Virus record (IMG/VR): IMGVR_UViG_3300044644_000340
Location: 1-41,757 of that record
DNA length: 41,757 nt
Strand: one strand, 5' to 3'
DNA from: a virus
Part shown: one piece after another, positions 1 to 8,028 of the stretch
How positions within the stretch are numbered: position 1 is the first letter of the stretch
How the letters are laid out: each line of letters begins with the position of its first letter
Made by a program: the position numbers and the translations under genes
Notes under the pieces: generated by a model
Databases searched by the model: none
What the model saw: the letters and a program-made list of their open reading frames with translations, nothing else
What the model was told of the DNA's origin: nothing

Positions 1-581
1 GTGTTGTGTCCAATTTGAACTCCATATACTTTTGCATCAGGCCAAGCTAATTGTAAACCTCTACTTAATGTACCAGAACTCATTACACTCCAAACTTCTT
101 TTGGTGTAAATGGTAGCTTTCTTGCCGTTTCTACGATTGTGTTTAGAATGATTGGGTCATCAAATCCGAATGGAACTAATTTAATCTTATCCCATCCATG
201 TCCTTGTCTATCTTTTGCCTTTCGATTTAAGTTAGTTAGGTATCCCATAGGAACTTCGTTGATTTCTGCACCCACCATTTCTGCTTCTAATGTAAGTTCG
301 GTTCTTTTACCTTGTGGAACATACACAATTGCTTTCTTTCCTAAATCTCTGCAAGCGTATGCTAATGCAACTTGTCCGTATCCTTGTCTGGGGGATGCGT
401 AAATCCATTGTTCTACCTGTGGATACGCCAACATATATGAATATGCGAATCTGCGTTTACTACCGCCAGGTAAAAGGTCATCTCTTACAACCTTTATACC
501 TGCGATAGTTTGAACTACGATAGGTGGTAAATTCACCTCATAGTTATATCTTTCTAAATGAAAATCTAAATGTTTATACAT
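1..581 (-). CDS. PLP-dependent enzyme, fold type II (ACC deaminase / cysteine desulfhydrase-like), partial
   Basis: The reading frame opens at an ATG at 581 and runs off the left edge, giving about 193 residues. It reads like the N-terminal part of a tryptophan-synthase-beta-fold PLP enzyme. It has VVRDDLLPGGSKRR (Lys42 is the candidate Schiff-base lysine), then an ASPRQGYGQVALAYACRDLG segment in the place of the substrate-loop/SNHTRQVA region, and later SSGTLSRGL, which resembles the glycine-rich phosphate-binding loop. ACC deaminase and D-cysteine desulfhydrase are the closest families I can name; the substrate is not predictable. It is the last gene seen in the nrd-thioredoxin group and has its own promoter candidate directly upstream. 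The C-terminal half lies outside the window. Family placement is from motifs only. Confidence 0.65.
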   Translation of the reverse strand, partial: MYKHLDFHLERYNYEVNLPPIVVQTIAGIKVVRDDLLPGGSKRRFAYSYMLAYPQVEQWIYASPRQGYGQVALAYACRDLGKKAIVYVPQGKRTELTLEAEMVGAEINEVPMGYLTNLNRKAKDRQGHGWDKIKLVPFGFDDPIILNTIVETARKLPFTPKEVWSVMSSGTLSRGLQLAWPDAKVYGVQIGHN

Positions 582-584
582 AAC

Positions 585-616
585 CAAATTTACGAAAAAA
601 AATCCAATAAAACAAG
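585..616 (-). promoter_or_regulatory. Bacteroidota-type promoter candidate for the PLP-enzyme gene
   Basis: On the minus strand CTTG (616-613) is followed, 20 bases after TTG, by TAAATTTG (592-585), which fits the TAnnTTTG -7 element. The spacing is the same as in the gp32 and polymerase promoters of this window. The -7 element ends only three bases before the ATG, so the transcript would be leaderless or nearly so. Confidence 0.45.
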
Positions 617-617
617 T

Positions 618-884
618 CTATTGCGATATTTGTTCGTTTATTAAATTAACATAAGCAAGTTTGGATTGAACGCCTACAAATCTACCTACTTCTTTACCAT
701 TTTTTTCTATGATAACAGTTGGTACTGAACGAATTGAGTATTTAGTAGCTTCAGTATATGCTTCATCTACATCATAATCTTCAAATTTTACATTTGAAAA
801 TTGAGTTTTAACTTCGTTAATTATTGGTGCTAATACTTTGCATGGTCCACACCAAGATGCACTAAATTTCTTTACTGTTAACAT
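618..884 (-). CDS. Thioredoxin
   Basis: This is an 88-residue single-domain thioredoxin. It has the canonical WCGPC active site (Cys12, Cys15) after a short first strand, a DYDVDE segment after the second helix, and the cis-proline loop SVPTVII. It is shorter than typical bacterial thioredoxins (about 105 residues) and lacks the N-terminal extension. It sits just downstream of nrdB-nrdA, so the natural inference is a phage reductant for ribonucleotide reductase, reducing the C-terminal Cys pair of NrdA. Its start overlaps the preceding small gene by 23 bases, which suggests translational coupling. The upstream sequence is A/T-rich with no Shine-Dalgarno motif. Confidence 0.93.
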   Translation of the reverse strand: MLTVKKFSASWCGPCKVLAPIINEVKTQFSNVKFEDYDVDEAYTEATKYSIRSVPTVIIEKNGKEVGRFVGVQSKLAYVNLINEQISQ

Positions 885-1053
885 ATTTTTTATTTTTTGA
901 GTTTCCCTTTAATTTTTCAATTAATTTAAATTTTCTAACTTGCTTCAATTTTCTGTCTAATGGATTCTCATTTTCTTCAACTCTATTTAACTTTTTTTCT
1001 AATTGAAGTAGTTTTTTAGCTACCTTTGCTTTGTCAATCTTGTTTTCACTCAT
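862..1053 (-). CDS. Small charged coiled-coil protein of unknown function
   Basis: A 63-residue product very rich in Lys and Glu, with heptad-like leucines (KKLLQLEKKLNRVEENENPLDRKLKQVRKFKLIEKL), predicted to be almost entirely helical. There is no signal peptide or membrane segment. It lies between nrdA (18 bases upstream) and thioredoxin (23-base overlap), and this tight packing is the main reason to believe it is translated. I do not recognise a family. It may only serve coupling of thioredoxin translation. Confidence 0.6.
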   Translation of the reverse strand: MSENKIDKAKVAKKLLQLEKKLNRVEENENPLDRKLKQVRKFKLIEKLKGNSKNKKYVNSKEI

Positions 1054-1071
1054 AATCTTGTTTTTTAATTT

Positions 1072-2853
1072 TTATCCTTCACAACTTACACATTCGGCAT
1101 CCATTGCTCTTGCTGCAATATCACCTCTTAAAACTGATTCTGTTCTCATGTAATATAATGTTTTTACTCCTTGTTTCCAAGCTTCCATGTGGATTTGATT
1201 AATCCACTTTGGTTCTGCGGTTGCAGGGAATGCTAAATTTAATGAAACTGCTTGGTCAATGTATTGTTGTCTTACACCAGCTTGTCTTACTAAATCTAAC
1301 TGATTAATTTCTTTGAATGTTTTGAACACATCTTTAACTGAACTACATCTATGTGCTCTTTCATCAATCGATACTTCTTTACATTCAACTAACTTACCAT
1401 CTGAAAAACAATATTCATCCAAAAAGTCCAAATCTTGTACTGAACCACCATCTGCTAAAATCTTATCCCATACTTCTTTGGTGTTTTTACCGATTTTCTT
1501 TAAAACTTTTTCTAACTCTGGGTTCTTACGAATGAATGTTCCTTTTGCAGTTTGTTCGGTAAATACGTTAGCTGCCCAAGGTTCAATACCACTACTTACA
1601 TTACCACTCAATTTAGAGTTTGATACCGTAGGTGCTACTGCTCTCAAGTGAGTATTTCTGAATCCACTCTCTTTACACCATAGAGGTTCACCATATTCAG
1701 ATGCCAAATCTCTACTTGCTCTTTCAGATTCAATCTTCATTTGAGAGAAAATCTTACGAGTTTCAAATTGAGCCTGTAATCCTTCAAATGGCAATCCTTT
1801 TTGTTGTAAGTAAGTGTGCCATCCTAATACACCCAATCCCAATGCTCTACCTCTTTCTGCCGAACGAACTGAATTCTCAAATCCTTTCATATTCTTTGCT
1901 CTCTGAATGAACTCTTCTAATACACCATCCAAAAAGATAGTAGCAGTATATATCAAGTCGGTATCTTTCCATTCATCGTATTTAGCTAAATTCAATGATG
2001 ATAAACAACAAACAAATGAGTGTTGCTCATCGGTATGTAAAACGATTTCAGAACAAATGTTAGTCATGTGGACCTTCAATCCGTTCTTCTTATACATTTC
2101 AGGATTTGCTTTGTTTACATTTCCTTTATACATAATGTAAGGTTCACCAGTTGCTTTTCGTTTCTGAAGTAATTTACCCCATTTTCTACGAGCATCCGAA
2201 TCTCCTTCTTCCAACTTCTTCATAAATCTATCACTAACTACAACACATTGATGTAAGTTAAGTGATTGACGATTAACATCACCTTTAGGTTCTCTAATCT
2301 CTAAAAAATCTTCAAAGTCTTTGTGTTCAATTTTAATGTTCACCGATGCTGCTCCTCTTCGTACTGAACCTTGATTTGTTGCAAGGATAGTTGAATCATA
2401 GATTTTGGCAAATGGAACAATACCATCCGATGTTCCATTACCAGTAATTTTACTACCAGCAGGTCTAATCATATTGATACCAATACCAACACCACCACCA
2501 TGCTTTGCCAACAACATCAATTCTAAATTCTTTGAACCGATTTCAAAAATACTATCACCCACATCAATACCAAAACAAGAGATTGGTAATCCCCTATCTG
2601 TACCTGTGTTTGATAATACTGGTGTTGCTAAACACAACCAACCTTTCCAAATGTAATCAAAGAACTTTGTTGCCAATTGTGGTTTATCCAATCGTTTAGC
2701 AACTGCCGTAGCAACTCTCCAATATGCATCTTTTGGTTTTTCTCCTGATTGTAAATATGTTTTGGATATAGTTTTTACATATATCTCATTATTTCCCCAC
2801 GAAGGAAAGTCAACATCAACTTCCCATCCGTATTCTTCTCCAAAATTTTTCAT
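1072..2853 (-). CDS. nrdA: Ribonucleoside-diphosphate reductase, large (alpha) subunit, class I
   Basis: 593 residues. Visible active-site elements: PISCFG (Cys93, first redox cysteine), TNICSEI (Asn265, Cys267 thiyl-radical cysteine, Glu269), CLSSLNL (Cys283, partner redox cysteine), TLYYMRTES (the Tyr-Tyr radical-transfer pair) and a C-terminal CVSC pair (Cys588, Cys591) for re-reduction by thioredoxin. The protein starts only about 75 residues before the ATPVLSNTG segment, so the N-terminal ATP-cone of cellular NrdA is absent. By analogy this implies no dATP shut-off. It is transcribed after nrdB with an 8-base gap. It reduces NDPs to dNDPs for phage DNA synthesis. Confidence 0.96.
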   Translation of the reverse strand: MKNFGEEYGWEVDVDFPSWGNNEIYVKTISKTYLQSGEKPKDAYWRVATAVAKRLDKPQLATKFFDYIWKGWLCLATPVLSNTGTDRGLPISCFGIDVGDSIFEIGSKNLELMLLAKHGGGVGIGINMIRPAGSKITGNGTSDGIVPFAKIYDSTILATNQGSVRRGAASVNIKIEHKDFEDFLEIREPKGDVNRQSLNLHQCVVVSDRFMKKLEEGDSDARRKWGKLLQKRKATGEPYIMYKGNVNKANPEMYKKNGLKVHMTNICSEIVLHTDEQHSFVCCLSSLNLAKYDEWKDTDLIYTATIFLDGVLEEFIQRAKNMKGFENSVRSAERGRALGLGVLGWHTYLQQKGLPFEGLQAQFETRKIFSQMKIESERASRDLASEYGEPLWCKESGFRNTHLRAVAPTVSNSKLSGNVSSGIEPWAANVFTEQTAKGTFIRKNPELEKVLKKIGKNTKEVWDKILADGGSVQDLDFLDEYCFSDGKLVECKEVSIDERAHRCSSVKDVFKTFKEINQLDLVRQAGVRQQYIDQAVSLNLAFPATAEPKWINQIHMEAWKQGVKTLYYMRTESVLRGDIAARAMDAECVSCEG

Positions 2854-2861
2854 AATCTTTT

Positions 2862-3875
2862 TTAAAATATATTATCCCAATTTTCACCTTCACCAGCTTT
2901 ACTATAATCGGTAGGTCTCATAGCGAAGAAATCCGTATGAGTTACACCACCTGTAAGATGGTAAAACCAATCTAATTCAGATGCTTTCTTTTCGTTAAAC
3001 TCAAAATAGTCATCTCCACCTTTAATTGGGTTATATCCTAATTCTACTAACTTTTCATTAACTCTTTTTGTAATAAATTCCTTCAGGTCATCTTTTTTAA
3101 GATTCTCCAAATCACCCATTTCAAAAATCTTATCAATAAATTTGTGTTCTAAATCTCTAATGATTTCAGCTGCTTCATAAATTGCAGGTTTTGCTTCTTC
3201 TAACAATTCAGGAAACTCATCACACATGTGCCTAAATAATTGGCAACCCATCTTTGAGTGAAGTGATTCATCTCTTACACTCCACTTCATTTGCTGGCCA
3301 ATTCCTTTCAATAGATTTCTCATTTGGAAAGAATATAGGACAGCAAATGAGGAGTATAGAGCTACACCCTCTGCAAATGCAGAAAATATTGCCAATGAAC
3401 GTGCTACCTCAACTCTTGCTTTATGATTAGTATCCAAATCTTTTGGAGTCCAATCTGCAGTAGTGTTGGTTAGTAATTCAAATCTCTCCTTCATTGTTTC
3501 ATCATGTAAGAAACCTGCGAAATCATCTAATCCTAATGTTTCATTTAGGTAAGAATACGCAACTGAATGTATTGTTTCTTGTGAACCAAATGCCATTGCC
3601 ATTTGTCTAATCTCATGCTTTGGAAACCATTTGGTAACCATACCTGTCCAATAATCGGATACCGCACATTCGGTTTGAGCAAATCCTAAAAGTATGTTTC
3701 CTACTAAATGCTTTTCTTCAGGTGTTAAATTTTCATTCCAATCTTTTACGTCCATCTGCATAGGAATTTCAGTATGCAACCAAAATGCTTGCATCTGCTT
3801 TAACCAGCCTTCATTGTAATAATCAGGATATTCAAATGGTTTATATGGAATTCTTTCTGTAAATAATTTGCTCAT
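2862..3875 (-). CDS. nrdB: Ribonucleoside-diphosphate reductase, small (beta) subunit
   Basis: 337-residue ferritin-like radical-generating subunit. Metal ligands can be placed by spacing to E. coli NrdB: Glu100 and His103 in QETIHSVAY, Glu169 in FAEGVALY, Glu203 and His206 in RDESLH, and the radical-site Tyr107. The position matching E. coli Asp84 (31 residues before Glu100) is Glu69 here. Glu at this ligand is known in class Ic and, as I recall, class Id proteins, so the metal centre may not be a standard di-iron tyrosyl one. There is no ATP-cone. It is the first gene of the nrdB-nrdA-small-thioredoxin group. The 88 bases upstream, after the helicase stop, hold no clear promoter. Confidence 0.95.
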   Translation of the reverse strand: MSKLFTERIPYKPFEYPDYYNEGWLKQMQAFWLHTEIPMQMDVKDWNENLTPEEKHLVGNILLGFAQTECAVSDYWTGMVTKWFPKHEIRQMAMAFGSQETIHSVAYSYLNETLGLDDFAGFLHDETMKERFELLTNTTADWTPKDLDTNHKARVEVARSLAIFSAFAEGVALYSSFAVLYSFQMRNLLKGIGQQMKWSVRDESLHSKMGCQLFRHMCDEFPELLEEAKPAIYEAAEIIRDLEHKFIDKIFEMGDLENLKKDDLKEFITKRVNEKLVELGYNPIKGGDDYFEFNEKKASELDWFYHLTGGVTHTDFFAMRPTDYSKAGEGENWDNIF

Positions 3876-3963
3876 ATTTTTAATTTATTTATGTTTTTAA
3901 TTGTAGGTATAACTATGAAGTAAAGTCGGAAATTCCGATTTTTCTTTAGAAAACTTTATACAA

Positions 3964-5322
3964 TTATCCCATATTTTCCACATACTTTTTGTGTAATAAT
4001 TTTTTCTCCAAACCTTCACCATTTTTGCTATCTTTTGTAGAAGCCATACCATCAATAGATGTTGCTGCGAACACATCCATAATACCATGAAACGTATCAA
4101 TCTTTGCTGGAAAGGTCATTCCATCAGGTCCAAATCGATTTTTAACGATATGAATACGACCTGTGTTTGATAACTTATCCTTTGTTTTTCTACTAACACT
4201 CATAATGAAATCAGCAGTTTGAACTTTCTTGTACGAATCTCCAACCGAATCGGCTTGAATAACTTCGTGGTCAATTGCTGCTCTATTAGTCTGTGTTGCA
4301 GTCCATACTGGTATCTGTGCTTCACCACTCAATCCTCGCAACTCCTCATAGATTCCACCCAACTCCGCATACAATCCATCTCTATTACTATTGCCAGATT
4401 TTAATAAATCCGCATAATCAATAATAATTAATTTAGGATTGAACCCAACTTGTCTTACTTTTTCAATATGAGCTGCAATTGTTTTTGCAGATGCGAATTG
4501 TGGTGGATAATATTTAATACGAACTCTACCTGGAATCTTTTTAATTTTGCGGATAATTTCATCTTTCCTATCCTTATGTTCGGATGTTTGGATACCAGTA
4601 AGAATTGTAGTATATCTCTGTCCTACATAACTTTCTGATAACTCCAAAGTATAATGTAATACATCAATACCCTTTTCTAATGCAGAACACGCTATTTTAG
4701 ATAAGAACCAACTTTTACCAATACCGGAGGGAGCCATTACAACACCCAATTCACCAGGCCCCAAACCACCATCCATTAGTTCATCAACAACATCCCATCC
4801 AGTTGGACACGAATCTCGTTTAACATCTTCCATAATGGATTCAAAGTTTTCAATGTAATCTAATCCTAAATCAGATTCTACACCCACCTTTGATGCTGCC
4901 ATCATCGTATCTATAATCTTATCGTAGTTTCCTGCTTTGAGTAAATCTACCGATTTTAGAAGGGCATCTTTTACTTTTTGGTTTTTACAAAAAGTTAAAT
5001 ATTCTTTTTTAACATAAGGTAAATCTTCGGAACCAACTTGTAAATAAACATTTTTAAGTTGGTCAACTACGGTTTGTTTTAAACCTTTATCATCTATAGA
5101 ACTTACTTTGATTTTGAACACCTCCATTGTAGGAGTTGCTCTAAATTCATTAAAGTAATCTAATAGAGAATTTATAATCCATTGATTTGCCTGTGATTCA
5201 AAGAATGTAGGTTTAGTGATTTCGTTTACCTGTTCAAGAAACTTAACATCTGTTATAAGAGAAGCAACAACTTTAGATTGATACGATTGTCCATATTTTA
5301 CCAATGTATCTACTGCTTCCAT
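3964..5322 (-). CDS. Replicative DNA helicase, DnaB / T4 gp41-like
   Basis: 452 residues with an N-terminal helical domain (about 1-150) and a RecA-fold motor domain. Walker A is APSGIGKS (197-204) and Walker B is LIIIDYADLL (Asp302). TATQTNRAA is the H3-like sensor segment, and a SVSRKTKDK segment is the likely arginine-finger region. This is the 5'-3' hexameric helicase type that unwinds DNA at the phage fork. A matching primase is not in the window. The start ATG overlaps the stop of the preceding 70-residue gene as TAATG, indicating coupled translation. The family call is firm. T4-type versus bacterial DnaB-type cannot be settled here. Confidence 0.93.
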   Translation of the reverse strand: MEAVDTLVKYGQSYQSKVVASLITDVKFLEQVNEITKPTFFESQANQWIINSLLDYFNEFRATPTMEVFKIKVSSIDDKGLKQTVVDQLKNVYLQVGSEDLPYVKKEYLTFCKNQKVKDALLKSVDLLKAGNYDKIIDTMMAASKVGVESDLGLDYIENFESIMEDVKRDSCPTGWDVVDELMDGGLGPGELGVVMAPSGIGKSWFLSKIACSALEKGIDVLHYTLELSESYVGQRYTTILTGIQTSEHKDRKDEIIRKIKKIPGRVRIKYYPPQFASAKTIAAHIEKVRQVGFNPKLIIIDYADLLKSGNSNRDGLYAELGGIYEELRGLSGEAQIPVWTATQTNRAAIDHEVIQADSVGDSYKKVQTADFIMSVSRKTKDKLSNTGRIHIVKNRFGPDGMTFPAKIDTFHGIMDVFAATSIDGMASTKDSKNGEGLEKKLLHKKYVENMG

Positions 5323-5534
5323 TATTTTTTACGTTTCTTTCTTGCTAATTTTTTTTCTTCAATCGATAATTCCAACACCGTTTCCGATACTTCAACTACT
5401 TTTTGTACTGGTTTACGAAGTGCTTTCCACTCCGATTTGGGTACGAAAACCCAACCATATTGAAATACTTTTAAATCTGCTTCTTCTTCTTTTACTCTGC
5501 GGATTTCTCCATCTTTACTTTTGATACACTTCAT
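5322..5534 (-). CDS. Small basic protein of unknown function upstream of the helicase
   Basis: 70 residues. The central YGWVFVPKSEWKALRK segment looks like a small beta/helix module, and the C-terminus is strongly basic (EEKKLARKKRKK). Its stop codon overlaps the helicase ATG (TAATG), and it lies 23 bases downstream of GroES, so it is clearly part of the replication operon. I do not recognise the family. The basic tail and location would fit a nucleic-acid-binding or helicase-accessory role, but that is inference only. Confidence 0.7.
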   Translation of the reverse strand: MKCIKSKDGEIRRVKEEEADLKVFQYGWVFVPKSEWKALRKPVQKVVEVSETVLELSIEEKKLARKKRKK

Positions 5535-5557
5535 CTGTTCCGTGTTTAAATTTAAAA

Positions 5558-5863
5558 TTATTTAACTACCATTAAAATTTCTGATTCTCTTAATAGAATA
5601 TATTTGTTACCACCTACTTTGATTTCTTGTCCTTGATGGTACGGAGGGAGGATTACTTCATCACCTACTTCAACACTCATTGGAATTAATGTTCCACTCT
5701 GTGTGTAAATACCAGGTCCTACCGATTCTACTTTTGCTCTTTTTACATCTTCACTTCGTACTGAATCAGGTATAATAATACCACCTGCAGTTTGTGAAAC
5801 TTCTGGTTCTAATTCTGTTAGAAGAACTCTATCTCCTAACGGTTTTACTAATTTGTTTGACAT
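5558..5863 (-). CDS. groES: GroES-like co-chaperonin
   Basis: 101 residues matching Cpn10. It opens with VKPLGDRVLL and has a mobile-loop segment TAGGIIIPDSV (the GroEL-binding IIIP tripeptide region). The VESVGPG, VGDEVILPP and NKYILLRESEILMVV strands follow. Unlike T4 gp31, which is highly diverged, this is recognisably a bacterial-type GroES. By analogy with T4 gp31 it would cap the host GroEL chamber to fold phage proteins. It sits between the 5'-nuclease (4 bases) and the small gene before the helicase. No GroEL is visible in the window. Confidence 0.95.
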   Translation of the reverse strand: MSNKLVKPLGDRVLLTELEPEVSQTAGGIIIPDSVRSEDVKRAKVESVGPGIYTQSGTLIPMSVEVGDEVILPPYHQGQEIKVGGNKYILLRESEILMVVK

Positions 5864-5867
5864 TTTT

Positions 5868-6926
5868 TTAAAATTTTGCTATGTGAGAAAATGTGGATTG
5901 TAACCAGTCCGTAACATTTGGAAACGAATCCAATATACGAGCTTTCAATCCTACTTTTAAAAATTCTTGCTTACTAAACTTTGGTACTGATTCTTCAAAT
6001 CTATCTATAATTTTCATTCGAAGATTACCACTAAATGTTGGTTCAGAAAGTTGAAACAATTTACGATTTCTTTTTAAGATTTCCAAATTATTTTCAAACA
6101 ATTCATGCCCCTTTACTTTTTTTGGTTGAGTTTTAATATACTCTAACATAGAATCGGTAGTATGAACTTCCTCATCTGCTAATATTGGAAATGCTTTAAG
6201 AATTGTTTTTAATCCTAATCCTGTAATACCCTCTACATTATCAGATTTATCACCATCAATTATTCTAAAATTAATAAAATTGTGTGGGTGAATACCAAAC
6301 TCCTCAATAACTTCTGGAATATTGTATATTTTCTTTTTAGATGGTGAATACACACTCACATCTTTATTTACCAATTGAATGAAGTCCTTATCGGAACTCA
6401 TTATCACAACTTTTTCGTTTTCTTTTTTTAATTGAGTAGCAATGTACGCCATTACATCATCCGCTTCAATTCCATCATATATCATAATAGTGACAGGTAG
6501 AACTGAAAGTAGTTCACCTAATGCCGTCATTTGACGTTTCATTGATGCACTTTCTTCTTCAGGTGTCATTTGAATAGATGCGGCACGATTCAATCTCATT
6601 TTGATTTTATTCTTGCCTCTTTCCGATTTGTATCCGGAATATATTTCTTTCCTACTATTCGAACCACCTTTACCATCAAATACGATTACAACTCTGGTAG
6701 GATTGATTGTTCGGATGGCATAGCCGATACTTTTTAAAGTACCGACTATTCCTCCAATATGGTCACCATTCTCATTAAGATTAGGTGCAGTTGACCAGGA
6801 ACGAATGAAGGTATTAAGACCATCAATAACTAATGTTTTAGAGTTACGATGTAAATCTCCAAAATCATTATGTTCCCTATCTATTTGTTTTAGTATATCT
6901 AAATACTTTTTGTTAATCTGACTCAT
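5868..6926 (-). CDS. 5'-3' exonuclease / RNase H of the FEN family
   Basis: 352 residues with a PIN-like nuclease domain followed by a helix-hairpin-helix region. Acidic metal ligands are visible in order: Asp35 (LVIDGLNTF), Asp84 (VVIVFDGKGG), Glu153/Asp155/Asp156 (GIEADDVMAYI), Asp178/Asp180 (MSSDKDF), and Asp223 onward (IIDGDKSDN), followed by the GITGLGLKTILK motif. The role expected from T4 rnh and the PolI 5'-nuclease domain is removal of RNA primers and flaps. The polymerase in this window has no 5'-nuclease domain, so this protein would supply it in trans. Its start overlaps the end of the RecA-like gene by 14 bases. Confidence 0.93.
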   Translation of the reverse strand: MSQINKKYLDILKQIDREHNDFGDLHRNSKTLVIDGLNTFIRSWSTAPNLNENGDHIGGIVGTLKSIGYAIRTINPTRVVIVFDGKGGSNSRKEIYSGYKSERGKNKIKMRLNRAASIQMTPEEESASMKRQMTALGELLSVLPVTIMIYDGIEADDVMAYIATQLKKENEKVVIMSSDKDFIQLVNKDVSVYSPSKKKIYNIPEVIEEFGIHPHNFINFRIIDGDKSDNVEGITGLGLKTILKAFPILADEEVHTTDSMLEYIKTQPKKVKGHELFENNLEILKRNRKLFQLSEPTFSGNLRMKIIDRFEESVPKFSKQEFLKVGLKARILDSFPNVTDWLQSTFSHIAKF

Positions 6927-8016
6927 TTCCTTCGTCCGTTGTTATTTCAACTTCATCCGATGATGCTGCTTTGTATAATAAAATTGTTGCTTCACAAATC
7001 CTACGATAGATTTGGTCTTTAAGTTCTTCGTTTTCTAATAATTTAGCGAAGTCCTTTGATTGAAATTTCATAATTTCACCTGTATCAATATCAGTGTATT
7101 CATACCATGCTCCACCTTGCTTTAGAAGTTTAGCATCTTTCATAACTGCTAACCAACCTCCGAAATTATCAATACCTCTATCAAAGAAGATATCGAAATC
7201 CGCGTGTCTCAAAGGAGGACCCATTCGGTTTTTAATAACCTGTGTTCTAACTTTGATACCTACGATTCTATCACCTTGTTTCAATTGCCCCATATTCTTC
7301 AATCTCAATCTAACAGATGCGTGGAATGCAAGTGCTTTACCACCCGATGTTGTCCACGGGTCTCCGAACATTGCGTTCATCTTCTGTCTTAATTGATTTG
7401 TGAATACTAATGCAATAGATTGTCTACCAATCATATTGGTAATCTTTCTCATTGCTTTGGAGATAATAATTGCCTTATCGGTTGCGTAACCATCTTTACC
7501 ATAATCGGCTTCTAACTCCTTATGTGTTGATGCTGCTGCTACTGAATCCACAACGATTGTTACCAATCTATCCTTATCACCTTTACGAACTTGCTCAATA
7601 ATTGTTTCACATGCTTCAAAAATACCTTCAACAGTATCAACTGAAACATATAGGAGTTTTGAGATATCTACTCCAATTGCTTCTAAAAATTCTCTACTAA
7701 CTGCGGTTTCGGTATCAATCAGAACTGCAACACCACCTTTACGTTGTGTTTCAGCTAATAAATGGGCAGAGAGCAGAGATTTTCCACTCTGCTCTAAACC
7801 CGTTATTTCTGTTATTCTACCAACTGGCAATCCACCATAAGGTCTGTTTGAGATTGCAACATCCAACATAGCGTTTCCGGTAGATACCCAATCCTTTACA
7901 TTGGTAGGAGCATCACCACCCTCATCTGTTAGAAAGTAAGCAATCTTACCATCCTTATTTTGTTTGTTTAGAGAATCGGCAAGTAAACTTGCTAAATCTT
8001 CTTCTCTTTTTGCCAT
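6913..8016 (-). CDS. uvsX: RecA/UvsX-like recombinase
   Basis: 367 residues. Walker A is GLEQSGKS (73-80). The catalytic-Glu strand reads VLIDTETAV, Walker B is LVTIVVDSVAA, and TNQLRQKMNAMFGDPWTTSGGKALAFHASVR spans the loop and L2-type DNA-binding region (compare RecA NQIR and GGxALKFYAS). The acidic C-terminal tail (EVEITTDEGNESD) is typical of RecA. It is expected to do strand exchange for recombination-dependent replication and repair with the gp32-like SSB encoded immediately upstream (12-base gap). The sequence looks closer to bacterial RecA than to T4 UvsX in its L2 region. The symbol reflects role and context. Confidence 0.93.
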   Translation of the reverse strand: MAKREEDLASLLADSLNKQNKDGKIAYFLTDEGGDAPTNVKDWVSTGNAMLDVAISNRPYGGLPVGRITEITGLEQSGKSLLSAHLLAETQRKGGVAVLIDTETAVSREFLEAIGVDISKLLYVSVDTVEGIFEACETIIEQVRKGDKDRLVTIVVDSVAAASTHKELEADYGKDGYATDKAIIISKAMRKITNMIGRQSIALVFTNQLRQKMNAMFGDPWTTSGGKALAFHASVRLRLKNMGQLKQGDRIVGIKVRTQVIKNRMGPPLRHADFDIFFDRGIDNFGGWLAVMKDAKLLKQGGAWYEYTDIDTGEIMKFQSKDFAKLLENEELKDQIYRRICEATILLYKAASSDEVEITTDEGNESD

Positions 8017-8028
8017 TTATAACTAATT

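Noticed and set aside
139-508. Two overlapping plus-strand frames at the left edge
   Set aside because: They are antisense to the PLP-enzyme frame, which has clear motifs and runs off the edge.
3920-3945. Short palindrome around tcggaaattccga between helicase and nrdB
   Set aside because: A realistic loop leaves only about four base pairs and no T-run follows, so it is not a credible terminator.
3897-4100. Minus-strand 67-codon frame overlapping the helicase end
   Set aside because: It is out of frame inside the well-supported helicase, rich in Met/Trp/Lys and without any recognisable pattern.
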